A stretch of DNA of 64,000 nt. Source: Triplophysa rosa (Eukaryota; Chordata; Actinopteri; Cypriniformes; Nemacheilidae). The translations under genes and the position numbers were made by a program. The notes beneath the pieces are model-generated. The model saw nothing but the letters and a program-made list of their open reading frames with translations, made no database searches and was not told the DNA's origin. Positions within the stretch are counted from its first letter, which is position 1, and the number at the start of each line of letters is the position of its first letter. Location: NCBI RefSeq assembly GCF_024868665.1, contig NC_079904.1:4355807-4419806 (forward strand). Direction: 5' to 3'. Below, one piece after another: positions 1 through 12,800 of this stretch.

Positions 1-46
1 GTCAAGAGCTTTATGTCAGTGTGAATAAACCGAGGGGTAACTGCAC

Positions 47-3000
47 CTTTAGGAAGACCTGCAGGTCCTGCGTCTGCGTGTGCTGCAGGATTTCCTGCTG
101 CATGTGTCGGAGAGCAGCGACACACATGTACACCTGGTAATCGGGTCCCATGATGATGCACGTGGCCACATAGTGACAGATCTCAGACCAGTCCAAATAG
201 TTCCAGAAACACTGGCCAAGCCACTGAATGCAGATCTGTTGAAAAGAGAGAAAGGGGAGTTAGAAAAGCGCATTGAAGAAATGTAATATTTGCGCCATAC
301 ATTTTTAAACAAATCAATATAAAAGAGAAAAATAACCAAGAGATCTGAAACGGTGCGATTCAACGGTGAGCTTCCTGTTAGAAATATAATTATCTATAAA
401 AGAAACAAAAATGTTTTCCTTAATCAGTATTTGTTTGTTCTAGGCACATAAACGAAAGTATATAAACAGCCTAACGAGAAATATTTTTTTATATGATATT
501 AGGACTTATTTTATCGTTAACTCTGCATTTGTTTGCAATTGTTTTGCTTAAATAATAGCAAATTAAGTGCTAATATTTGAAATTGCTAACAGCATATTAG
601 CAAAACAAACACTGAACAAATGAATACTGAATAAAGGATAACGTTTCATCATATAAATGACACAGCAACAAAATACATCCAATTTGCTTCACAGAAATTG
701 TAAATTATTTTGCAAAAATCCGTTGTCAAATAGGCTCGACAGACTTGTGTCTTGTTTCTATGGTGGTAAACTCAATTCAGGTCAAAGAATCCTCTTCAGA
801 TGCTCAATTATTCTGTAGTTTCATAGATGTCATTCCGGTCCTGCCACCCGTTCCCCCTGTACATTCACAACACTCCAGGAGACAATTTATACAGCATCTG
901 TGTCTCGCTCTCTCTATGCTTTGTCTAGTATTCAAAACACTCTCTCAGGTGCATAGTCATAGACGGCCTCTATGATGAAGGTGACACTCAATTTAATACA
1001 AGCAAATCTTCTTTCCTTCAGTATCTGTCCATCCAAAACTAGTTTCTACACTGAAGCAACAACAACAACAACATTTTTTAATTCCGTATTTTGTTATATA
1101 GATTTTAAAGGGAATGTTCCAGGTTGTACAACTGCATTCGTAGCATAATTACAAGAAAACAATTACAATGCAATATAACCATTTCAAGATATATTAACAT
1201 CTTGTTACTTGAGACAGTTTTGCCTTTTTAAATTGGTACTTTTTTAAAAACTGGATAACATTACAATAATATTATATATTTGTACATATGTATGTATGGT
1301 TAGCCAAAAATGTTTGAGGCTATTGTGAAACATCGTCATTATATTTGCATCAGAAAGTTATAAATTCAGCTCTGTATGGCAAGCCGAATTAGCTTTTAAT
1401 CATTCTCAGGATATGAATTTTTTATATCAACAATTCAATTTTTACTAGTAAAAATTATAATTCTTGATATCAAGAATAGAATTTCTACTAGTAACAATTG
1501 CTATTTTTGATATCAGTAATTACATTTTCATTAGTAAAAATGTGAATTACAATGACGTCATCACTCAAAGAAATGTGTATTCTTGATATCAAAAATTTAA
1601 TTTCAACTAGTAACAAACGTAATTCTTGATATCTGTAATTGCATTTTTACTAGTTAAATATCACAATAGGCTGCCATTCAAATACAATTTCAGATATCAA
1701 TAATTCATTTCTTACACGTTAAAAATCTTATTTCAGATATCAGATATGCAATTCTTACTAGTAAAAAACATAATTTTTGATATCAAAATGTTACTTGTTA
1801 CTAGTAAAAATGCCAATTTTGATATCAAGAATTCAATTTTTACTAGTTGAAATGCTCATTCTTGATATCTGTAAATGAATTTTAACATGTTGCATTTGGT
1901 ATTACTGATATCAGGAAATATATTTCAGATATCAATAAATCTGAGAGTAATTGTAGATATCTAAAATGGCTTTCTTACTAGTAACAATCACATTGTTGAT
2001 ATCAAGAATTAACATTGTCACTAGTCAAAATGTAATTATTGATATCAGAAATTGGCATTTTTACATGTAGTAATTCAATTGTTGATATCAAGAATAGACA
2101 TTACCACTAGTAACCACACAATTGTTGATATCAAAAATTATGTTTTTTACTAGTAAGAATTGCATTTCTGATATCTGAAATAAGATTTTTAACATGTAAG
2201 AAATGAATTATTAATATCTGAAATTGAATTTGAATGGCAGCCTATTGTGATATTTAACTAGTAAAAATGCAATTACAGATATCAAGAATGACGTTTTTTA
2301 ATAGTTGAGTGATGACGTCATTGTTGATATCAAGAATTCACATTTGTATTAGTGAAAATGTCATTACTGATATCAAAAACAGCAATTGTTACTAGTAAAA
2401 ATTATAATTCTTGATATCAACAATTCAATTTTTACTAGTAAAAATTGAATTGTTGTTATCAAAAATTCATATCCTGAGAATGATTAAAAGCTAATTCTGC
2501 TTGCCATAGCTCTGAATATCTGAACATCATAACACACATTCTCTCATTTTAAGTCTCCTAGTATATCCAATTATAGCAATCTTTTTTCTACTGTGTAGTG
2601 TAACAGTTTCATTTAATGTATGAACAACAAGGTGAAGACGGTTCTTCTGATGTTGAGGAACTTTGAAACCTTCTTTCTAACATCATACTGAGAAACAATC
2701 AAACAAGCCGTTTATTTCCTAGTGTTACATTGAAACGCTACCTATTATCGTATTTCCATAAAAAGAAAAAAAGGTCCTTGGAAAGATTTGGAACATATTG
2801 CTTTTATTTTTAGATGCGTGCATGTGCCTTTTAATAATTTACAAATAGTGGTTTTCCTAAACAACCTTGCAAATATATAGCTACAAAAACATCTTCCGTT
2901 CTAATAACAGGCACTAAATTAAAAAAAATGTATTTTTAGTTATGCGAGTGGAATTAAGAGATCAATAACATTTGTTTTACTATTTTTCCAAAACAACCTT

Positions 3001-5331
3001 GCAAACATATTAAAAACTACAGCGACCAAAACCTCTTTTATTCTAATATCAGGCACTAGATTTCGAAAAATGTACTTTTAGTTACGTAAGTGGAATTGAG
3101 ACCATAACAACACCATAACAAAAAACACTGAATACCAAAAAAAGCCATTTCTTTTGTCCTTGACTGCCGGAATAGGTCATATCTGACTAAATCTGACAGA
3201 CGACTGCTGGCAGAAACAAAGCTCTTTGCTTATACATATAAACTGCAGAGAGATTGTTGTTCGGAGTCATCTGTGCATTTGTCTATGAAGATTCTCAGTT
3301 ATTCAGGTCATCACAGAACGTCCCTGTTTCTTTATATGTCAACCCTGCTGGTGTCAGGGATGATCACCACATTGTAGTGTGCGAGGAGGTCAAATGCCGG
3401 GCCATCTGTATCATCTAATTATAAGGATAATAAAAGAGATGAGCAGCACTTTATAGTGAGCTTTATTATGTGTATTCTTGTGTTGTCTTATTCTTTTATT
3501 ATTATGTTATGTATCATCTTTAGTGCTCTCTAGGTATTGTAACTGGGCTGAAGAATTAGCTCTTAGCATACCTCTGACATTCATTTTCTTCCAGACAAAC
3601 AAAAAGGCAATATGTTGGTACACCTGACATTTCCAAAAAACACTTTTCCTTTATAAAGAATGCAATAAGGCTGATTTATTCTGACTGGTAGATTGACCTT
3701 GTGCATATCCTCTTTATTTGTAAATGACGGGTTTGTCCCAAGAGTGCTTTGGGGTGTAAAAGAGCTTCTGGGAATCTTAAAATTTTAGTACTAGAAAAAT
3801 AAAAGTTTTTATTTACAATCTTAATTTTTCCTGGAGGAAGGCCAATCAAATCACTTGGTTATTTACCAGCATATGAGATTGGGCAGTAAAATGTACAACA
3901 ATACTTTGTGTTGAAAATCTTGTTAAAATACAGCACCTGAGATGGAGTGAAGCCGGACATTCTGAAGGCAGAGAAGACCAGAGGAACCTCGGCCTTAAGC
4001 AACATCTCCACGTAGTGAGCAGTGCAGGAGTAGATGGGATGAATACCTGACTGAGCGATCTCTATAGGGAGGTTCACCTACAACACACACACACACACAC
4101 ACACAAAAATGTTTCACTACAGCTAAAGATAATAGACAATCTGTAAGAGTTAAAGGGATAGTGCACCCAAAAATGAAAAAAAAAACTGTCAATGTGAGTA
4201 AATAATTACCTTTTTTATTTTGGGGAAGAACTATCCCTTTAAGGGGTGAATCACATTTTGCGTCTTTTGCGTGCGCATATTCGTTATTTGAAATGTAGAC
4301 ACGTGGCAAGCGCGCTCAAATAGGGGGCGACGCGGTCGCGATGCGCATGCGGTGCGACGCTCCCGTTTTTCTAGGCGCATCGGCGCCACATCGAGATGAA
4401 AATATTTCAACTTTTCAGCGCACCGCAGGTCATGTGACATGAAGCAACCAACCAATATAAACAAGCTCATTGAAGATGGAGACACAGATGATCACAGCAT
4501 TAATTATTTTCACTGCGTATAATCCATATATCCTTTGTTTATACCTCCTCGTCTCAACAGCTAGCGCGGCCCATGGTTGCTTAGCAACGACAGACACCTG
4601 GAGAGCTCAAACTCCTAGGCACTTTGGAAGAAAAGGAGAAAACTGCACGGCTCGTGTTTTCCGCGCGGTTTTAGACACAAAATGTGAATCGCCCCTAAGG
4701 ATGCTGCATGCACAATAAAGGATTAGTTCACCTTCAAAATGAAAATTCTGTCATCATTTACTCACCCTAATGTTATTTTAAACCTTTGTGATTTTTTTCT
4801 TCTGCAAAACACAAAAGAAGATATTTTGAAAAACGTTGGTAACCAAAAACCGTTGGTCCCCCCATTGACTTGTTGTATGGACACAAATGGGGACCACCGT
4901 TGTACCGACATCCTTCAAAATATCTTCTTTTGCGTTCTTCAGAAGAAAGAAAGTCATAGAGGTTTGAAATGACAAGAAGGTAGGTAAATGACGACAGAAT
5001 TTTCATTTTTCATTTTTCAAGCAATAAAACAGCATTTGTTGGTCAATGCATCAGAGATGCTAATGACAAAGCCAACATTTCTCCAGCTGCCATTGTGTCT
5101 AACTGTTGAGCGTGGACCGTGGAGATTACATGGACTGTGTCTTTTCTCTTAATTGTCACTATTGTCTTCTCTGAAGGCCTCAGCTGACTGATTTACATGC
5201 ATTGCATCTCTGACAGTGCAGAAATATGGAAGTGTAATCAGACGAACTCCTGTGTGTGTGCAGCATTATCATTTTCTCCACATATTTCCACAGCTAAACT
5301 CGATTAACTGAGCTCTGTTTACCATCCGCTG

Positions 5332-5391
<60 letters not shown>

Positions 5392-6804
5392 CCCATCCAA
5401 CTTTTATAGGGACCATAATGACTATGCCTGAGTAATATCATGATTTTCAACATTTCCTCCTAGTATTAAGACTCTTCTTGTGCGCATGAAGATTAGAATG
5501 ATAATACGGTTAAAACGCTCAGTTTTGTTTGTGGCATGCAGATAGGGAAGATACACAAGCATAAATCCAGAACATCATTAAACTGGGAATATAACGCTAT
5601 ATGCTGAGATATAATATACTGTACTGTGTGATGGTAGAAAAATCTGAACCTAAATGTACATTTTTCGATTTACAATTGCCAATTAATATTGCAGCTTGCC
5701 GCATTACTGTAAAATTGCTATTTACAACTCGGATGGATGCAACTGTTTACAAAGCCCAAGACATTTGAATGCATGCGTGCAATTCGCTTCCCCAGATGCA
5801 TGTAATGAATGTTGACAAGACCGAGAAAGAGATTTTACAGCAAGTGGGAAGATAGGAGGGCTTAGAATTGTAAAACAAAGGCGGTACTAATGGATCGGGC
5901 TGTAACTCACAGAGCCGTGTAGTCTCGGGGGCCACAGGAAGGCGGACGGCAGCAGACGGGAGAAACGCAGGAGCAGACTCAGTGAGCGGCCCACGTCACC
6001 GTGCATGAGCAGAAAGACCGTGGAGGCAAACCAATCGTGACCAGGATAACCACCCTGAAAATAAGCTGCCACCTGGGTCAAGGAATCTTCAACACGAGGA
6101 ATCGTCTGCGGTATCGACTGATTCTAATGCCAATATCTAAAGAACAGGGGGATCGACCGATGACATAATGCCGATAGAGTGACCTCAAATGTATTTGGAC
6201 GTTGATAGTAAATCATGCTTTAAAACACACGGATGTCATTGCATTGTTGTACATCAATCTGCAACTACAGAAGGAATGAGCTCAGTTTTGCAATTACTTT
6301 TCTCTGACTGGCGGTATCAAGGTGCCCTATCAACTGAAAACACAAGGTTATCTGTACATTTTGCAGCTGACACAAGCTGAAACTATCAGCCAAGCTCGCA
6401 CGGTTTTCATCCACCCCTCATAATCTCAAAAAGCAAATATTAGCTGACCAAATCATCTTGGCCAACATATCAGTCTGTCCCCGATAATGTTAAAATAATG
6501 TGCACTTTTTCAATAGAGAAAAACGAGACAGCATGAACAAACTTGAAACGTTTATTGCTGTGTGTAATTCAGTGATCCCATTAAGATAGGAATCCCATAA
6601 TGCTTGCACTACAATAGATGTCACACGCACCACTTGATTAATCGAAAAACAGGAGTAGGATACAGAGGTCAGAGGTCACATTGATCCTCTGCTGAGAGAG
6701 AAACTCCTGACAGTGCTTGAGCAGGAGACACAGATCTGGTTCAGAATCATCTCGCAGTAACTTCAGGAACTTCCCGTACCTACACAAACAAACACACACA
6801 CACA

Positions 6805-6842
<38 letters not shown>

Positions 6843-9800
6843 CACACAGTCTTTTGTAATGCTATTTAATTTAATATTCTATTCAATAAGACCTTGCTAA
6901 ACAAAGGTAAACAGACAATGTTAAAATGTCTTCCACAACAACAGCTTGTGCACATTTACATAATTAGAACGTTTTCAAAGCAATATTTTCTGACTAATAG
7001 GGACAAATATCACTATTGAATTAAATTCTGTTTTATCACACATTTACAGTCTCTCCCTGAGAAACACAGCGCCAAATGAGGGTTACACAGACTTGCAATT
7101 ACCCAAATGTGCTGTGCACTATAATGCATCGCCTGATTACAGTCATTGCCTAGATTGCCTAAAGACAAAATATCTAAATGGGTTCATATCGAGTTTAACT
7201 TGTGTGCTGACATGGCACACAATGCATCTGGCTGTCGGTGAAGCTGTGTAAGAATCATCTTACTAAAGATCAACAAAAAAAAAACATTTTATTCATCAGG
7301 ATTTTGAAAAAAGATATTTTGAAAAATAAACTTAAAAACAAGATAATTGGACTTACTGCAGAAAGCTTGAAGGGACAGTTCACCCGAAAATAAAAATTCT
7401 GTCATCGTTTACTCATCCTTGAGTTGTTCCAAATCTGTATACATTTATTTGTTCCAATGAACCAAAACAATTACAATGGAGGTCAAAAGTGCCCCAGAAC
7501 GGTTTGCTTTCTTACATTCTTCAAAATATCTTATTTTGTGTAATTTATAAAGAGTAATTTATAAAGCATTTTTTCCTACCATGGTAGTCAATGATGATCA
7601 AGAACTGTTTGGTTACAAGCATTCTTCCAAATATATTTCTCTGTGGTCATCAGAACAAAGAAATGTACACAGATTTGGAACGACTTCAGGGTAAGTAAAT
7701 GAAGACAGAGTTTTCGGTTGAACTGTTCCTTTAAGATTTTCGCATTTCATTGTCAAATTGTTTTTATTCTTGTTTTGAACCATAAATCTAACATAGTTTA
7801 GTGAGGTTTACGCTTAAATTATTAAACAAACAATTCAAGACAAAAAAAGTTCAAAAAGCCCCTAAAACAACTTTTAAGACATGAAGACTTGTTGTCAGAG
7901 ACTGTAACTGTAAGTGTTATTTTTTACTGCCATGCCAGATATGTTTTCCTTTCTACTTGTGTCTACTTAAAAGAATTGGAACACATTCTGAGAGTGCAGT
8001 AAAACAAAATATCTTTTATACAAGACCGCTTTTAACTAGGATAAGGAAGATTTGTGCTGACCACAAAATGGGTGATTTCGTCACCCATTTTGTTTTAAAA
8101 ATTCACTTTTTAAAAAGACATTAGATACATCCTCCCTTGTATCTTATGCAGTGCTGCTTCTCATCCCGAGTACATTTATCTTCATTTTTAGCTACTTGAA
8201 CTGGAAAACAAGACTAATTAAAAACTCATTAGGAATTCAGTTTTTCCAGCGCAGAAATCTTAGACTGTACAAGTTCAACTTGTTTTAGGGATGCAAGACA
8301 AACAAAACAAAATACATTTGAAACCATTGCTTGATGCTGTATACATACCTGAGCGAGATCTCCACACCCAACTGCTCCACGGATGAAAGGCTCCTGCTCT
8401 TCACACTGTGGTCCATCACTAAACCCCAACCCACACCCCCCAAAAATAGAAAAGACTCATTTACATCTCCTCCACAGGCCATAAATACCAATTTAAACTC
8501 AACGGATAGAGAACAGAGGAGTTAAACAGCATTGCAGTATGTGTTGTTAAATAATACATTCTTATCCGAACATCGGCTAACCCACAAATCATCATCAACG
8601 GTGCGATCTAAATTCATCATGATTCACAATGGCCTTAATGGAGTAAATGCCCCTGGTGAGAGTGAAATGAGCCCGTTGATATAATTATGTAGCCGTTCCT
8701 CCATCCTCATTAATAGCGCAACGACGTCAGGATTGTAATGATGACATAATGTTGATGGATGTGCGCCTCATTCAGGGAACGGTCCTGATTGGCTGGCGAG
8801 CGAACCAATAGGAAGCCGGCAAAAACAACTCGGTGGTTATGACGCGAGCGGCTAAGTGAGATGAAGCACGCGTGCAGTGACGGCTCGCCCCGACCGATTT
8901 GGTCAATGAGAAGGGAGGGTACAGAGCCAAAACCAGAGGACGTGTAAGGCAAACTATGTACTGTGCAAAAATCTAACCAAAAGATCATATCTGTGATCTT
9001 TTATTCATAATTAAATGAATGAACAAATATGAACAATGAACAAAGTTTGCGTATTACATATTAAAAGTTTCTGTGTAGCATTTCCTACTATGCTTTGTTA
9101 AAGTGTTTAATTGATTCCTATTGAGCCAATTGTAGAGCAAAATAATGAGGATTATAAAGGCTTATAATAAATCTTAAAACAATAATGGTTTAAGAAGGCT
9201 GTGATTTTTCTTTTGAATTAGTTGTATTAAAAAGGCTCAACCCTGCAGATATTTCTTACAGCTGGGATTTAGTAAAAAACACCACCAATATTGCTTTTCG
9301 AAATCTTTATGTTTAATAAATGAAAACCCACGCAGCCTCGACTATTTCCCATTCCATTTGTGGGAACAGGAGGCAGACGAATGTCTTTCGAAAGAATAAG
9401 TACATCACAGTGAAATGATTCTCATAGTACTGAACTTGTTCAGTGGTTCATGGGTCTCAGGCCAATTCTGGTTTATGAGCAGCCAAATAAATAGCCTTTA
9501 AAAGACTTTTAAAAGGAGAAAAGGTTTCTTAAATGTTATATTTTGTTGAATTCAAAGGAGATGTTTCATTTGGCATTCTCAACCAAATCAGGCACATGGC
9601 AAAAATCAGGTATGTTCTGCGATGTACAATATCCCTTTCATAAAATCTGGACTACATAAAACACAGGTTCACTTGGAACAAGAATAAACATGATTTGTGT
9701 CTTATTGGCCGACCTTGAGCAGAAAACACTGAAATTACATTTCGTACGATTTTGGTACAGTGTTGGGTGTTGATATGCAATAACAAATCTGAGTCCTAAA

Positions 9801-12800
9801 CAAAAACCGTTTGAGGACCACTGATGTAAACACGTGCAGAAAAAGTCATGTTATATGTTATAACACCACAATGTTATATTCACATACGCCTATGTTGCTC
9901 TTCAAGCATTTCTTTTGGCCCTGCGGTGTGGGTGATATCTCTGCTAGACAGAAAACATCTTTCATCAAGTGCTTTGACTGACCTTTATATTCTGCAGGAG
10001 GAAAGAAGCAGTCGATGGACGAAGATGAGAGATGCAAGACGACCCGCTCCAGCAGATCGGCGAGCACTGTGAAATCAACAGTGAAGAAAATATCAGAACC
10101 ACAGAAATAAAGGACGAGAAACCTGCATCTCCTGCAAAAGTGCCCCACTCATACAAAGCCTGGATGCCACTTAAACATCTTTGAGCTATTGAGTTACAAA
10201 CAGAGATACCATGAGAAGAATACTTATAATATCATTTCCTAAGTGCGTGTGCAGGCCTTAGTCGTCCTGTTTATCTATTTAGTTCAATATTCAGCCCAGC
10301 CATTCACTATGAATAGCAAACCATCAATGTTTATAACTCTCATAACTCAGCAGACGGAACGAGGAAATATCCGGTTCTGATCTGAGCGTCTGAAGCCTAA
10401 CATTAGCCACGTTTATATGAAACCAAATAATCCATTGATGGCTCAATCGGACTGAAAAGCCTTCGTGTAAACACATAATCAATCCGAATGAGGTCGATTC
10501 GATTGAAATTTCGATCGGATTGAAAGGGGCGGTGTAGACCGAAAGCAATCCGATCAAGAGAAAAAAATGAAGCATGTAAACGCTTGAATCAGAGTATTTT
10601 CTCAATCGGATTTAAAAATGCCTTGTCTTAATTATCTAATGTTTGCGTCAAATATAGAAAAATCACGCAAAACTTACCACATGAACATGTTTTATCCATG
10701 GCAATGTTACGCGCATTATTATGGGAACGGAGACACGCGCTGTGCATTCTACAGGGCTTGTGGGTTCTTTTATAAGATAAAGCAAATAAAGAACCTTGTG
10801 TTATTCGAAAACTTTGTTTTCTTTGCAAATGTGAAAATACTAACTATACTGACTTATACTTCCTTCCAGAAACTAAGTTTGAAGCGAGATGTTAGACGCT
10901 GGGCACAGTGTTGCCAGGTCCTGTTGTTTAAAGTCCTTGGTCAATTGGGAACTTTTTTTTTTCGCGGGTTAAAAGTGGAATAATGTTGTTCATCAGATGT
11001 TGATAATTGGGCCATGCGAGGGCATTTGAGCTAGTTTTTGGATCGTTTTGAATGGCCATGGAACTGGATTTTTTACGCAAATCTGGCAACCCTAGCTGTC
11101 CGCTTGCGCAGTTCGGAATATATTTCATGTACATGTAAAGAATTTTTGAATCGTATTGCATTTTGTTTAGGGGACATGTAAACAGCACTTTCATAATCTG
11201 CAATCAGATTGAATTCAGTCGGAAAATAGGTGCATGTAAACATAGCGCTTTTTTTACGTGGGATAAGACATCAACAGATACACTGATAATCTTCATATCA
11301 TTTTATATAGTTGTAATGTATTATAAATATTTATCTTCCCAAACAAATAAAAGATGTGAAATACAGGAGAGTTCAGTGTCTCCCTATTTAAATGTAAATT
11401 GGTTATATCATCCTGTCCCTTTTTATTTCTTTTTTCTATAAACTGTTTTTTTTTCATTCACCAAACCCATAATTTACCCACGACCATTTCCACCATCTCT
11501 CTAACCCATAGAATTAAATGAGCAGTTTAGCGCTGCTGTGCCTCCAGGACGTCTGTGTTAAACGGCCTATTCACATGTGAGATGAGTAACAACACCAACT
11601 CACAAGCTGGGGGTTTGCTGTCTGCCCCGTCCTTTAATAACAGTGTCTGTGCTTGCATAACATTGACAGTTTGAAAAAATAATCTGCACTGAAACTTGGT
11701 CAAGTTGGACTGAAAATAAACTTCAGCGAATAATTTGGGATTCTTCGGAAGAGTATTCAGAGTGACAGCTACTGACAGTCTTTTCAAAGTTTGCCAAACT
11801 TTCCCTTTTTCCTCCTATCTGTAGTTCTTCTGTAGTTTACAAGCAATGTCATCGATGAAGTTCTCAGAGCTCAAACCTTTTTTTATGAGAGGGACCTCAA
11901 AGCTGCATGAGCCCCTCACACCACAGGGGTCCTGTTTATGGCTTTGATTTTTGATTTTTTTATGACATTACCCCCTTTATAAAGTCAAACTTTGAGATGA
12001 GATGGGCTGGGCATCAACTTGAAGTTCAGACGGTGTTGAATGTAGGTCATACCGTATCCAGCGAGAGTGTGTGATCTCGCAACCATGATTTTACAGAACT
12101 GTCTTCTACATTCTTCCATCCAGCTAGAGTCCCTTTCTGCTTCCTTACAGGAGGCCAAGAAAGCACTGATCTCAGATTCTGAGAAGAAACACAAAACAAG
12201 ACGTCAATTAATGACTACATGTCCCTCGCAAAGTCTCACTTCAGTGCCTCTATCATTTTAAAGGCCAACTTGAGTAATACAGTAGATAATTATGAGTCAA
12301 CGTTCCGACGCAAACCCAATAAACGTCTCGAGACAGGTTTAAAGAAACATATTGTATGCCATTGAATCAGTGAATAGGACCGCAACCATGTGCCGATACT
12401 TATTTGTAAAGGAAAAATGTTTGCGAGCTGTTAAGAACCTCCATTCCCTGTTTATTGAGCCGGAGACAGCTGTCATTTAAAAATAAAGATGTATTGCCGT
12501 AACTGTAAAAAGGAGAAACGAGTATGTCGCAAGGAGGAAAAACTGTCCTTGCTAACTGGTTTACACCCATAGAAAACACGGTAAACTGGGAATTTAACTT
12601 TAAAATAGGGCGATTAATCGTATCCAGAATAAAAGTTCGTTTTACGTAATATATGTCTGTGTACTGTGCATATTTATTTTGTATTTATAAAAACATACAC
12701 GTACATGCATATATTTAAGAAAAATATAAAAAATAAAAATGTATTAAACATAATAATAAACATTTATATATATATTAAATTATTGGTCAATATAAATAAA

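Larger units (their letters stand above)
236..3936 (-). other. tbc1d32: tbc1d32 intron between the last two visible exons
   Basis: This 3.7-kb intron holds the palindromic foldback element, the 132-bp tandem duplication and otherwise AT-rich unique sequence. No additional exon was seen. Confidence 0.6.

Noticed and set aside
1400..2480. CRISPR-like array
   Set aside because: Repeats are short palindromes with no unique spacers, the DNA is vertebrate, and the whole block is an inverted repeat.
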